Source: Ruminococcus flavefaciens
GTDB lineage: Bacteria; Bacillota; Clostridia; Oscillospirales; Ruminococcaceae
Assembly: GCA_002350065.1 (NCBI GenBank)
Contig: DEDQ01000038.1
Location: 2,047 to 8,118 of the forward strand
Reading direction: 5' to 3'
DNA: 6,072 nt
In this document: piece by piece, positions 1-5,987 of the stretch
Position numbering within the stretch: the stretch's first letter is position 1
Layout: every line of letters starts with the position of its first letter
Made by a program: the position numbers and the translations under genes
The notes under the pieces: generated by a model
What the model saw: the letters and a program-made list of their open reading frames with translations, nothing else
Told to the model about the DNA's origin: nothing
Databases searched by the model: none

Positions 1-1193
1 CTGCCGATGAAGCGCTTGTAGAATTCCGTCGATATCTCGCGCTGCACCTCGAGAAGCCTTCTCATTCGCTTTCCCTTTTCCTCCTCGCTTACCGCGTCAG
101 GCATTTCCGCAGCCCTTGTGCCGCTTCGCTTCGAGTAGATGAACGAGTAGATATTGTCGTATTTCACTGTCCTCATCATGTCGAGAGTAGCCTCGAAGTC
201 CTCGTCCGTTTCGTCGGGGAAGCCGACTATCAGGTCGGTCGTGAGCGAAAACTCAGGGTCGCGGCTCCTGATATCGTTGACGATGCCGAGGTATTTTTCC
301 GCTGTATAGCGGCGGTTCATGCGTCTGAGCACGTCGTCGCTTCCGCTCTGCACAGGAAGATGAAGATGCTTTGCCACCTTTTCGCAGTCGAATATCGCGT
401 CGATGAGCTCCTTTGAGGCGTCCTTCGGATGCGAGGACATGAAACGTATCCAGAAATCGCCCTCGATATCGTTGAGCCTTCTCAAAAGCTGCGGGAAGGT
501 CATCTCGCCTCCCAAATCATTGCCGTAGGAGTTGACGTTCTGTCCGAGCAGCATTATCTCCTTGTAGCCCTCACGCACGAGCCCCTCTACCTCGGAGACG
601 ATGTCCTCGGGGCGGCGGCTGCGCTCTCTGCCGCGGACATAGGGCACTATGCAGTAGGTGCAGAAGTTGTTGCAGCCGAACATTATCGGCACACTCGCCT
701 TGAACGAGCTTCCGCGCACCTGCTCTACAGTGCCGGAGAAATCATCGTATTCGGTGATATCCGCCTCGAAGCCTTCTCCGTTGAGAGCATCGAGCAGCAG
801 CCTCGGCAGTCCGTTTATCGCAGATGTGCCGAGTACGAAATCGACCTGCGGATACGAGCGCTTTATCTTCTCAGCAACATGGCTCTGAGCCGTCATGCAG
901 CCCGCAATGCCGATGATGAGCTCCGGTTTGAGCTCCTTGAGCTTTTTCATGCTTCCGACTATGCCGAAAACTCTGTCCTCGGCGTTTTCCCTGACAGCGC
1001 AGGTATTGAGTATGATAAGGTCGGCTTCGTTTTCGTCCTCTGTGAAGCCGTAGCCTGCATTTTTCAGTACGCCCTTTATCTTCTCACCGTCAGAAGTGTT
1101 GAGCTGACAGCCGAAGCTCCTGACGTAAGCGAGCTTCGGCTCATCGCCGAGCAGACGTTTTATCTCGCTTATTATAGCTGTATTATCGTTCAA
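1..1193 (-). CDS. miaB: MiaB, tRNA-2-methylthio-N6-dimethylallyladenosine synthase (partial, C-terminus beyond window)
   Basis: Translating the minus strand from 1193 gives 397 open codons with no stop before the window edge. The protein has the two-part MiaB layout. An N-terminal UPF0004 (methylthiotransferase) domain carries three cluster cysteines: C29 in FGCQLN, C65 in NTCAVREN and C99 in AGCM. A radical SAM domain follows with CNNFCTYC (C174, C178, C181). By family knowledge this cytosolic enzyme binds two 4Fe-4S clusters and adds a methylthio group to i6A37 of tRNAs reading UNN codons. The NTCAVREN and VPYVRGRERSR motifs favour MiaB over the paralogues MtaB and RimO. Full-length MiaB is about 440-480 residues, so the missing part should be the TRAM tRNA-binding domain. 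The start is TTG: an in-frame TGA lies two codons upstream, the first in-frame ATG is codon 82 (past two cluster cysteines), and a GGGAGGT site is correctly placed. An oddity is D-G-E at residues 35-37, where D-S-E is common. Confidence 0.95.
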   Translation of the reverse strand, partial: MNDNTAIISEIKRLLGDEPKLAYVRSFGCQLNTSDGEKIKGVLKNAGYGFTEDENEADLIILNTCAVRENAEDRVFGIVGSMKKLKELKPELIIGIAGCMTAQSHVAEKIKRSYPQVDFVLGTSAINGLPRLLLDALNGEGFEADITEYDDFSGTVEQVRGSSFKASVPIMFGCNNFCTYCIVPYVRGRERSRRPEDIVSEVEGLVREGYKEIMLLGQNVNSYGNDLGGEMTFPQLLRRLNDIEGDFWIRFMSSHPKDASKELIDAIFDCEKVAKHLHLPVQSGSDDVLRRMNRRYTAEKYLGIVNDIRSRDPEFSLTTDLIVGFPDETDEDFEATLDMMRTVKYDNIYSFIYSKRSGTRAAEMPDAVSEEEKGKRMRRLLEVQREISTEFYKRFIG

Positions 1194-1201
1194 ATCTCAC
1201 G

Positions 1202-1208
1202 ACCTCCC
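1202..1208 (-). promoter_or_regulatory. Ribosome binding site deciding the TTG start of miaB
   Basis: The minus strand reads GGGAGGT here, followed by 8 nt and then TTG at 1193-1191. With the in-frame TGA at 1199-1197 it fixes TTG as the only plausible start. Confidence 0.8.
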
Positions 1209-1230
1209 GTGCAAATTCCGCTAATATACT

Positions 1231-1259
1231 ATTATATCATAAAATAGAACAGAACGCAA
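1231..1259 (-). promoter_or_regulatory. Sigma-A type promoter for miaB
   Basis: On the minus strand a perfect -10 (TATAAT, 1236-1231) is preceded by TGA, giving an extended -10. A weak -35 (TTGCGT, 1259-1254) lies 17 bp upstream. The predicted transcript start near 1224 leaves a leader of about 30 nt. Motif match only. Confidence 0.6.
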
Positions 1260-1328
1260 CTCCGAACAGAATATGTTACTCTTTTAATTATTAAAGTGCA
1301 GTTCAAATGTTAACGTTCAGTTACGCTG

Positions 1329-1353
1329 ATTAAATTAGTTATTTTTATTTAAT
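1329..1353. repeat. AT-rich inverted repeat just upstream of the LRR-dockerin gene promoter
   Basis: ATTAAAT (1329-1335) and ATTTAAT (1347-1353) are perfect inverted arms separated by 11 bp, ending 5 bp before the proposed -35. It could be an operator or simply part of an AT-rich upstream element. Short arms in AT-rich DNA arise easily by chance, so confidence is low. Confidence 0.25.
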
Positions 1354-1358
1354 TTGTA

Positions 1359-1387
1359 TTGATTTATCGATATTTCTGTGCTATAAT
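1359..1387 (+). promoter_or_regulatory. Sigma-A type promoter for the LRR-cohesin-dockerin gene
   Basis: -35 TTGATT (1359-1364), 17-bp spacer, then TGC plus a consensus TATAAT (1382-1387), so it is an extended -10 promoter. The 100 bp upstream are AT-rich and could act as an UP element. The predicted start near 1394 gives a leader of about 39 nt; I see no riboswitch in it. Confidence 0.7.
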
Positions 1388-1416
1388 GGGCATACAGCAC
1401 ATTTAAATCGTGCAGC

Positions 1417-1423
1417 AAGGAGG
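1417..1423 (+). promoter_or_regulatory. Strong ribosome binding site of the LRR-cohesin-dockerin gene
   Basis: AAGGAGG, 9 nt before ATG at 1433. A near-ideal Shine-Dalgarno sequence that confirms this ATG as the start. Confidence 0.85.
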
Positions 1424-1432
1424 AAATTCTAT

Positions 1433-4399
1433 ATGAACATCAAAAAATTCACGGCGGCGGCAATGTCGCTTGTGATGATGTGCGGAACGGCTATGAACGC
1501 TCCGTATATCCCGCAGCTAACGCCTGCGGCAGCATCTGCCGCGGACGGAGCCGAGTACCTGACGTTCAAAGCCGTCAGCGGAGGCTATGAAGTCACCGAA
1601 AGCGATATCTACACCTACGGCGATGTAGTTATCCCGTCGACCTACAACGGCTCGCCCGTAGTAAGCATCGGCGATAGCGCTTTTCTCGGCAGAAACTATC
1701 TCACATCGGTGACCATTCCCGATTCTGTAAAAACTATCGGCAAGAATGCGTTCAAGGACTGCAAGTCTCTCAAGTCAGTCTCACTCGGAAAAGGACTCGT
1801 TACGCTCTCGTCCTACGCATTCAAGGGCTGCAAGGCTCTCGAGACCGTGAACCTGCCCGAGAATCTCCAGACAATAGGCGCTGAGGTATTCTCGAACTGC
1901 TCTTCGATAAACACGCTTTCGACGCTCCAGATACCCTCAAAGGTAAAATCCGTGGGAATGTACGCATTCCTCGGCGTATCCTGCATCAACAAGGTGTATC
2001 TCCCGCAGAGCGTAGCTACTATCGGAACCGGCGCATTCGCAAGTCTGCCGAATCTTCAGATGATAGAGATAGCAAATCCCGAGTGTAATATCTACGACCA
2101 GGAAAATACTATCTGCAACGCCTACACCTACAGCAACGGCAGGATAACTTCATCATCGTTCAGCGGTACTATCTGCGGAGCTACCGGCTCGACTGCGCAG
2201 TCATACGCCCAGAAGTACGGACGCTCGTTCTCGTCTATCGGCTCGTATCAGCCGCCCGCAACTCAGGCTACAACGACCTCGACCACAAAGAAAACAACTA
2301 CTACCACAACCACCAGACCTACAACAACGACAACCACAACTACTGCAAAGCCTACAACAACTACTACCAAAACGACCACTTCAACTTCCAGACCCACCAC
2401 AACCTCTTCCACAGCCAAACCCACTGACACTACCACAACTTCAACAGCTCCAAGCGTAATGAAGGATTTCATCGTATCTCCCTCTGCTGTAAGCGCTCAC
2501 CCCGGCGAAACTGTTGACGTCGAGATATACGTCAAGGCAAACAGCCACAAGGTAGGTCAGTACATAGTCCGCCTCGACAATACAGACCTCCCGCAGGGCA
2601 TCACATACACTGTTGACGACCCGCTCTGCTACGCTGTAGACGCCAAAGGCAACTTCAAGTTCGAGCTCCTCGGCGATACATACTACTGCTCAACGCTTTC
2701 AAGCGGCGATCCTACACCGGTCAACGAAGAAGAGCCGGTAATGATAATGACATTCACTATCCCCGAGAACGCTGTTCCCGGCGAATACGACTGGAACCTC
2801 TCAAGATTCCACGTTGTTGAGGACGGCATCAACAAGATAGAGTTCGACGCTGTTATCAATCCCGGCAAGATAGTTATCGAGTCCGGCAACGCAACAACCA
2901 CTACTACAACTGCCACGACGACAACTACTACAACGACAACAACGACAACTACTACAACGACAACAACAACTACCACAACAACTACAACGACAACTACCAC
3001 CACAACAACTACAACGACCGCTCCGATAACGACTACAACTACTTCCACAGCTCAGCCCACAACAACCACTACAACTACGACAACTACTAAAAAAGGCAAG
3101 CTCGCGTGGGTATTCGGCGGTGGCCCTTATAAGCCCGGCGAGAAAGCCACAATTAAAGCTAACGTTAAGTCATGGTTCAGTGACTTTGAGGAAGTAAAGG
3201 TAGCAGGTGCTCAGTTCAAGCTCAATATTTCCGACGGTTTTAAGATAGTTTCTGTTTCCGGCTCACCCTATGGTGCTGAACTCAAATACAACCCTGCAAC
3301 AAACGAACTCGCATTCGCTGATAAGAAAGGCAATGGCGTTGCAGCTGCTGAGAATGATGAATTCATGACTGTCGAGTTTATGATACCCGCTGACACTAAG
3401 CCCTCATCAAATTATTACATCTATCTCTCAGACCTGCTCGTTGTCGACGAAAACGGCAATGATATAACTGACAGATTCGTTTGTGTGGATACAATTTTCA
3501 CCGTTGAAGACCCGAATCCTGTGACAACAACTTCATCTGCAACTACAACTTCGAGCACATATACAACTCACACAACTATGCCTTATACCACATCTACCAA
3601 CATTCCTACAACTTCTTCTACAACATCTTCAACAAGCACATCCGATACAACATCATCTACTTCAAGCGAGACAACAACAACAACTTCTTCTACAACATCT
3701 TCAACAAGCACATCCGGTACAACATCATCTACTTCAAGCGAGACAACAACTACCACATCTACAACAACCTCCACAACGACCACTTCTTCAACCTCTACAA
3801 CTCAGACAACAACTTCCACATCTTCCGCAACAACTACCACAACTACAGGAACAAGCGATATCGAAGGCATCTGGATAGCTTACAGGATAATCGACGAAAA
3901 CAACAAGTCTATTCCTTACATCGAAGAAGAAAACGAAGCAGCTATCGTTGTCAATAACGATTTGAGCGCTGTTATCAAGTATCACAACGGCAGCAGCAAG
4001 GATGATATCGAAGGCATCAAGTTCAAAGAAAACGGCGACGCTCTTGAAGTTACACTGTTCGATGAAAAGGCTCCGTTCAACATGACACGCTCCGGCGACG
4101 ACCTCATCATGAAGCCAGATAATTACAATTACAACTACCAGCTCTGCTTCAAGCAGTTTGCATTCGGCGATATCAACCGTGACGGCAAGGTAGATTCCAG
4201 CGACGCTTCTTACATTCTCTCCGCTTACGCTAAGTCAGCAACAGGCGGCTCGAAGATGCTCGATGAGACTATCGCTCTCGGCGATACCGACGGCAACGGA
4301 ATCCTTGATTCCAAGGACGCAAGTACGATACTCGCCTTCTACGCATACCGCTCAACAGGCGGCAAGGAAGACCTGTACACATTCATTCACGGCAAATAA
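1433..4399 (+). CDS. Secreted modular protein: LRR_5, two cohesin-like modules and C-terminal dockerin (cellulosome adaptor-like)
   Basis: 988 residues. Signal peptide at 1-36 (KK, short hydrophobic core, likely cut ASA|AD). Residues 76-217 form six LRR_5/BspA-type repeats of about 23 residues ('IGxxAFxxCxxLxxVxLP') with a C-terminal cap near 247-269. Linker 276-340 is rich in Thr, Lys and Pro. Residues 344-484 are a cohesin-like module; linker 487-552 is nearly all Thr. Residues 555-693 are a second cohesin-like module, which has the clearer pattern (PGEK..., VAGAQFKLNISDGFKIVSV). Linker 696-808 is Ser/Thr with Asp, Glu and Gly. Residues 809-910 are a beta-rich module I do not recognise. The type I dockerin at 911-988 has two calcium loops: D913, N915, D917, K919, D924 and D951, D953, N955, I957, D962. 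By family knowledge the dockerin docks onto a scaffoldin cohesin outside the cell. The cohesin-like modules suggest an adaptor role, but no catalytic domain or sortase signal is visible. It has its own promoter and terminator. The dockerin call is near certain; the cohesin calls are likely. Confidence 0.9.
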   Translation: MNIKKFTAAAMSLVMMCGTAMNAPYIPQLTPAAASAADGAEYLTFKAVSGGYEVTESDIYTYGDVVIPSTYNGSPVVSIGDSAFLGRNYLTSVTIPDSVKTIGKNAFKDCKSLKSVSLGKGLVTLSSYAFKGCKALETVNLPENLQTIGAEVFSNCSSINTLSTLQIPSKVKSVGMYAFLGVSCINKVYLPQSVATIGTGAFASLPNLQMIEIANPECNIYDQENTICNAYTYSNGRITSSSFSGTICGATGSTAQSYAQKYGRSFSSIGSYQPPATQATTTSTTKKTTTTTTTRPTTTTTTTTAKPTTTTTKTTTSTSRPTTTSSTAKPTDTTTTSTAPSVMKDFIVSPSAVSAHPGETVDVEIYVKANSHKVGQYIVRLDNTDLPQGITYTVDDPLCYAVDAKGNFKFELLGDTYYCSTLSSGDPTPVNEEEPVMIMTFTIPENAVPGEYDWNLSRFHVVEDGINKIEFDAVINPGKIVIESGNATTTTTTATTTTTTTTTTTTTTTTTTTTTTTTTTTTTTTTTTTAPITTTTTSTAQPTTTTTTTTTTKKGKLAWVFGGGPYKPGEKATIKANVKSWFSDFEEVKVAGAQFKLNISDGFKIVSVSGSPYGAELKYNPATNELAFADKKGNGVAAAENDEFMTVEFMIPADTKPSSNYYIYLSDLLVVDENGNDITDRFVCVDTIFTVEDPNPVTTTSSATTTSSTYTTHTTMPYTTSTNIPTTSSTTSSTSTSDTTSSTSSETTTTTSSTTSSTSTSGTTSSTSSETTTTTSTTTSTTTTSSTSTTQTTTSTSSATTTTTTGTSDIEGIWIAYRIIDENNKSIPYIEEENEAAIVVNNDLSAVIKYHNGSSKDDIEGIKFKENGDALEVTLFDEKAPFNMTRSGDDLIMKPDNYNYNYQLCFKQFAFGDINRDGKVDSSDASYILSAYAKSATGGSKMLDETIALGDTDGNGILDSKDASTILAFYAYRSTGGKEDLYTFIHGK
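2258..2452 (+). repeat. Low-complexity Thr-rich linker 1 (codons 276-340)
   Basis: ACN-rich coding DNA between the LRR domain and the first cohesin-like module. Thr blocks are broken by KK, RP, KP and SRP, giving a basic, extended linker. Such linkers join modules in Ruminococcus scaffoldins and may be O-glycosylated (family knowledge; not visible here). Confidence 0.85.
2891..3088 (+). repeat. Poly-Thr linker 2 with 35 consecutive Thr codons (codons 487-552)
   Basis: Codons 495-529 (2915-3019) are 35 uninterrupted Thr codons: 16 ACA, 8 ACT, 7 ACG and 4 ACC. The linker separates the two cohesin-like modules. Mixed codon use argues against a single-triplet slippage expansion. Confidence 0.9.
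2921..2968 (+). repeat. 24-bp tandem duplication inside the poly-Thr tract
   Basis: 2921-2944 and 2945-2968 match at 23 of 24 positions; only the last base differs (ACG versus ACA). It keeps the reading frame (8 codons) and shows one way the tract has grown. Confidence 0.85.
3518..3856 (+). repeat. Ser/Thr-rich linker 3 (codons 696-808)
   Basis: A 113-residue low-complexity linker between the second cohesin-like module and the unrecognised module. Unlike linker 2 it mixes Ser with Thr and includes D738, E746 and E770, so it is slightly acidic. It contains the 72-bp tandem duplication. Confidence 0.85.
3608..3751 (+). repeat. Two-copy 72-bp tandem repeat in linker 3
   Basis: Copies 3608-3679 and 3680-3751 match at 70 of 72 positions. 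Each encodes 24 residues (726-749 and 750-773). The only amino-acid change is D738 to G762 (GAT/GGT); the other change, ACA/ACT, is silent. The high identity points to recent in-frame duplication. Confidence 0.93.
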
Positions 4400-4410
4400 T
4401 TGCTGAAAGC

Positions 4411-4442
4411 AAAGCCCCTGACGCTCGTCAGGGGCTTTTGTT
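4411..4442 (+). terminator. Intrinsic terminator of the LRR-cohesin-dockerin gene
   Basis: A perfect 12-bp stem (4411-4422 with 4427-4438) and 4-nt loop (GCTC), starting 11 bp after the stop codon. The 3' arm ends in TTT and is followed by T-G-T-T. The GC-rich core AGCCCCTGAC makes it strong. Confidence 0.9.
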
Positions 4443-4491
4443 GTATCACGTATAGATATATCGACAGGACGATGCGCAAATCTTCCCCTGC

Positions 4492-4519
4492 AAAAAAACG
4501 GACGCATATGCGTCCGTTT
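4492..4519 (-). terminator. Intrinsic terminator of the Big_2 membrane protein gene
   Basis: A fully palindromic stretch at 4496-4519 (10-bp stem, ATAT loop). On the minus strand it is followed directly by T residues, seven in a row at 4498-4492. It begins 7 bp after the minus-strand stop. The plus-strand side lacks a T tract, so it acts for the leftward gene. Confidence 0.88.
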
Positions 4520-4526
4520 CGTTTCA

Positions 4527-5183
4527 TTATAATAATAATTCTCTTTCAGGAAGAGCTGCAAGCCCTGCATTCGCGGGAGCTGTAGTTGTAGTTGCTGCCG
4601 CTGCGGGAGCTGTTGTAGCCGCTGTAGTAGCTGCGGGAGTATCGCCAGCCGCTGTTGTTACCTTGCCGTCGTCTGCGACTGAGACCTTGATCTCGATCTC
4701 GATATCAGGGTGATTCGAGAAACTGAGCACGATGAAGGTCTGACCCTTCGATACGCCGGTTATGTATCCGAACTTGTCAACAGTAGCGATGCTGTCGTCC
4801 ATCGACTTCCATACCTCGTTTGCCTCGCCTGTCTGATCGTCGGGGTAGCTCTGAATGATAGCAACGTCTCTCTCGCCGATATCAACGAAGATCTCACGGG
4901 TAGAGAGCTTTACGTTTGAAGCCTTGGGATTTTCCGTTGTTACCGCCTCGGTTGCCGTTGTTGCGGGGACTGTAGTTGTCACTACCGCTGATGTAGTAGT
5001 CGATACAGGCTTTTTGGCTGCCGGCTTTTTATCATCATCGGATTTTGAACAGCCCTTTGCGATAAGTATGAAGAACAAGAGCACTACAAACGCTATGACC
5101 GCCAATGCAGCGAACTGTCTGCGGCGGAGCACCTGACGGGTAACTCTTCTTCTTCTCGGTCCGTGAGAATTGTAGTTGTCCAT
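4527..5183 (-). CDS. Membrane-anchored protein with one bacterial Ig-like (Big_2) domain
   Basis: 218 residues. The N-terminus is very basic (RRRR at 10-13, RRR at 20-22) and is followed by one hydrophobic segment at about 24-42, giving a signal anchor with the bulk outside the cell. Residues 46-90 are a Lys/Thr/Ala-rich spacer. Residues 91-169 match the Big_2 fold pattern: W125 and the DSIATVD motif (130-136), then G139, YITGV and a KG turn at 146-147. The tail (170-218) is low-complexity Thr/Ala/Pro and ends PERELLL. Big_2 domains are adhesion or structural modules in surface proteins; the partner is unknown. C45 follows the membrane segment, but AKG before it is not a lipobox. The start is supported by GGAAGGA 8 nt upstream. 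The gene has its own promoter and terminator and converges on the dockerin gene. Domain call good, role unknown. Confidence 0.88.
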   Translation of the reverse strand: MDNYNSHGPRRRRVTRQVLRRRQFAALAVIAFVVLLFFILIAKGCSKSDDDKKPAAKKPVSTTTSAVVTTTVPATTATEAVTTENPKASNVKLSTREIFVDIGERDVAIIQSYPDDQTGEANEVWKSMDDSIATVDKFGYITGVSKGQTFIVLSFSNHPDIEIEIKVSVADDGKVTTAAGDTPAATTAATTAPAAAATTTTAPANAGLAALPERELLL

Positions 5184-5245
5184 TTTTAATTCCTTCCTTT
5201 ATAAATTCATTTATATTTTAACAAAGATACTATATCGTTACTAAC

Positions 5246-5274
5246 ATTATATCACACGTTAATATAAATGTCAC
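5246..5274 (-). promoter_or_regulatory. Sigma-A type promoter for the Big_2 protein gene
   Basis: On the minus strand: -35 GTGACA (5274-5269, 5 of 6 to consensus), 17-bp spacer, then TGA plus TATAAT (5251-5246), an extended -10. The predicted start near 5239 leaves a leader of about 55 nt with no clear structure. Confidence 0.7.
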
Positions 5275-5335
5275 GCACTTTCGGAAATTTTTACACATTG
5301 CTGTATTTTTATTCTGCACTTTGTGCGTTTTTAAC

Positions 5336-5367
5336 AAAAAATTCCGGACAGATTTATCTGTCCGGAA
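5336..5367 (-). terminator. Intrinsic terminator of the DUF4352-like lipoprotein gene
   Basis: An 11-bp perfect stem (5342-5352 with 5357-5367) and TTTA loop. On the minus strand six T residues (5341-5336) follow. It lies 4 bp past the stop codon and separates this gene from the Big_2 gene promoter downstream. Confidence 0.9.
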
Positions 5368-5371
5368 GATT

Positions 5372-5974
5372 TTAAGCTGCGGGAGTGAGCTTAGAAATAT
5401 TGCTCTGGTCGACCTTGACCTTGATAACGTTCGATTTATCACGCTCGTCGTCGAGTGACGGGAAGAAGCAGACCGTGTATTCGTTCTGCGCCGAGGGTAC
5501 GAGGAATCCGCCTACAACGCCGCTGAAGCTGCCCTTTGCGGGAACTGTGAAATCGCTGCCCTGATAGCCGTCGAGATTCTTTGCGGCATAGAGCTGAGTT
5601 CTGATGTCGTAGTGAGCCTCAGTAGTGTCGCCGAAAAGGATAAAGAAGTTGTTGAGCATACTGAGCTCGTACTCCTTCTCGGTGGCGTTATGGATAGTTA
5701 CGTCGAGGTAAACATAGTGCTCGCCGCTGTCGGTAGTTTTGCCTGAGTCGATGACCTTGTTGAGCTTGAAGAGCGTCTCGTTAACGTCAGCTTCCTCGGA
5801 GATGCCGACCTTGTACTCCTTGTCAGCGAGACCGTCAAGGCGTCCGTCCTCACTTATCTTGTACGAGGTTTCATCGTGTGATGAAGAATGCTCTCTGTTG
5901 CCCGAGCAGCCAACTGCTGCCGTGAGGGATAATGCTGCCGCGAGGAACAGCGCTGCCAATCTATTTTTTCTCAT
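5372..5974 (-). CDS. Putative lipoprotein with DUF4352-like domain
   Basis: 200 residues from the preferred ATG at 5974. The N-terminus (MRKNRLAALFLAAALSLTAA) is a basic, hydrophobic signal leading to VGC, so C23 is the likely lipidated residue after cleavage; -3 is Ala rather than the usual Leu, so the lipobox is slightly atypical. A polar spacer (24-50) follows. From about 55 to 195 the pattern fits DUF4352-type Ig-like domains of Firmicutes lipoproteins: 'HYVYLDVTIHNATEKEYEL', then a loop with FGDTTEAHYD and a late VPAKGSFSGVVGGFLVP strand. Function of that family is not established. An ATG five codons earlier (5989) is in frame, but the ribosome site overlaps it. The gene has its own promoter and terminator. 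Domain assignment is by pattern only. Confidence 0.85.
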   Translation of the reverse strand: MRKNRLAALFLAAALSLTAAVGCSGNREHSSSHDETSYKISEDGRLDGLADKEYKVGISEEADVNETLFKLNKVIDSGKTTDSGEHYVYLDVTIHNATEKEYELSMLNNFFILFGDTTEAHYDIRTQLYAAKNLDGYQGSDFTVPAKGSFSGVVGGFLVPSAQNEYTVCFFPSLDDERDKSNVIKVKVDQSNISKLTPAA

Positions 5975-5982
5975 TTTATGAG

Positions 5983-5987
5983 CCTCC
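5983..5987 (-). promoter_or_regulatory. Ribosome binding site deciding the lipoprotein start
   Basis: GGAGG on the minus strand, 8 nt before ATG at 5974. It overlaps the in-frame upstream ATG at 5989-5987, which has no such site of its own, so the downstream ATG is preferred. Confidence 0.8.

Noticed and set aside
429..1247. Long plus-strand open frame of 272 codons
   Set aside because: It is the antisense shadow of miaB: the minus strand encodes all expected MiaB motifs and cysteines, while the plus frame has no recognisable domain or ribosome site.
1394..1432. Leader of the dockerin gene considered for a riboswitch or attenuator
   Set aside because: Only about 39 nt long with no stable hairpin apart from the ribosome site, too short for a known riboswitch class.
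2683..3048. Minus-strand open frame rich in poly-valine, with similar ones at 2263-2472 and 3583-3783
   Set aside because: These are the complement of ACN threonine codons (NGT reads as Val/Gly/Ser/Cys). They have no ribosome site and are an artefact of the low-complexity linkers.
2258..3856. ACN-rich repeats considered as a CRISPR array or minisatellite
   Set aside because: They are in frame, encode Thr/Ser linkers between folded modules, and have no repeat-spacer regularity.
4496..4519. Perfect palindrome considered as an operator or recombination site
   Set aside because: The adjacent T tract on the minus strand and the position just after a stop codon explain it as a terminator.
4352..4585. 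Small open frames on both strands over the convergent intergenic region
   Set aside because: They run through two strong terminators and into the flanking genes, and lack ribosome sites and protein-like composition.
5040..5060. C45 of the Big_2 protein as a lipoprotein cysteine
   Set aside because: The preceding residues (A-K-G) do not form a lipobox because of Lys at -2, and the basic N-terminal region is long, as in a signal anchor.
5305..5330. Short hairpin GCAC-TTT-GTGC in the gap between the two minus-strand genes
   Set aside because: A stem of only 4-5 bp, likely chance; it is upstream of the Big_2 promoter with no evident role.
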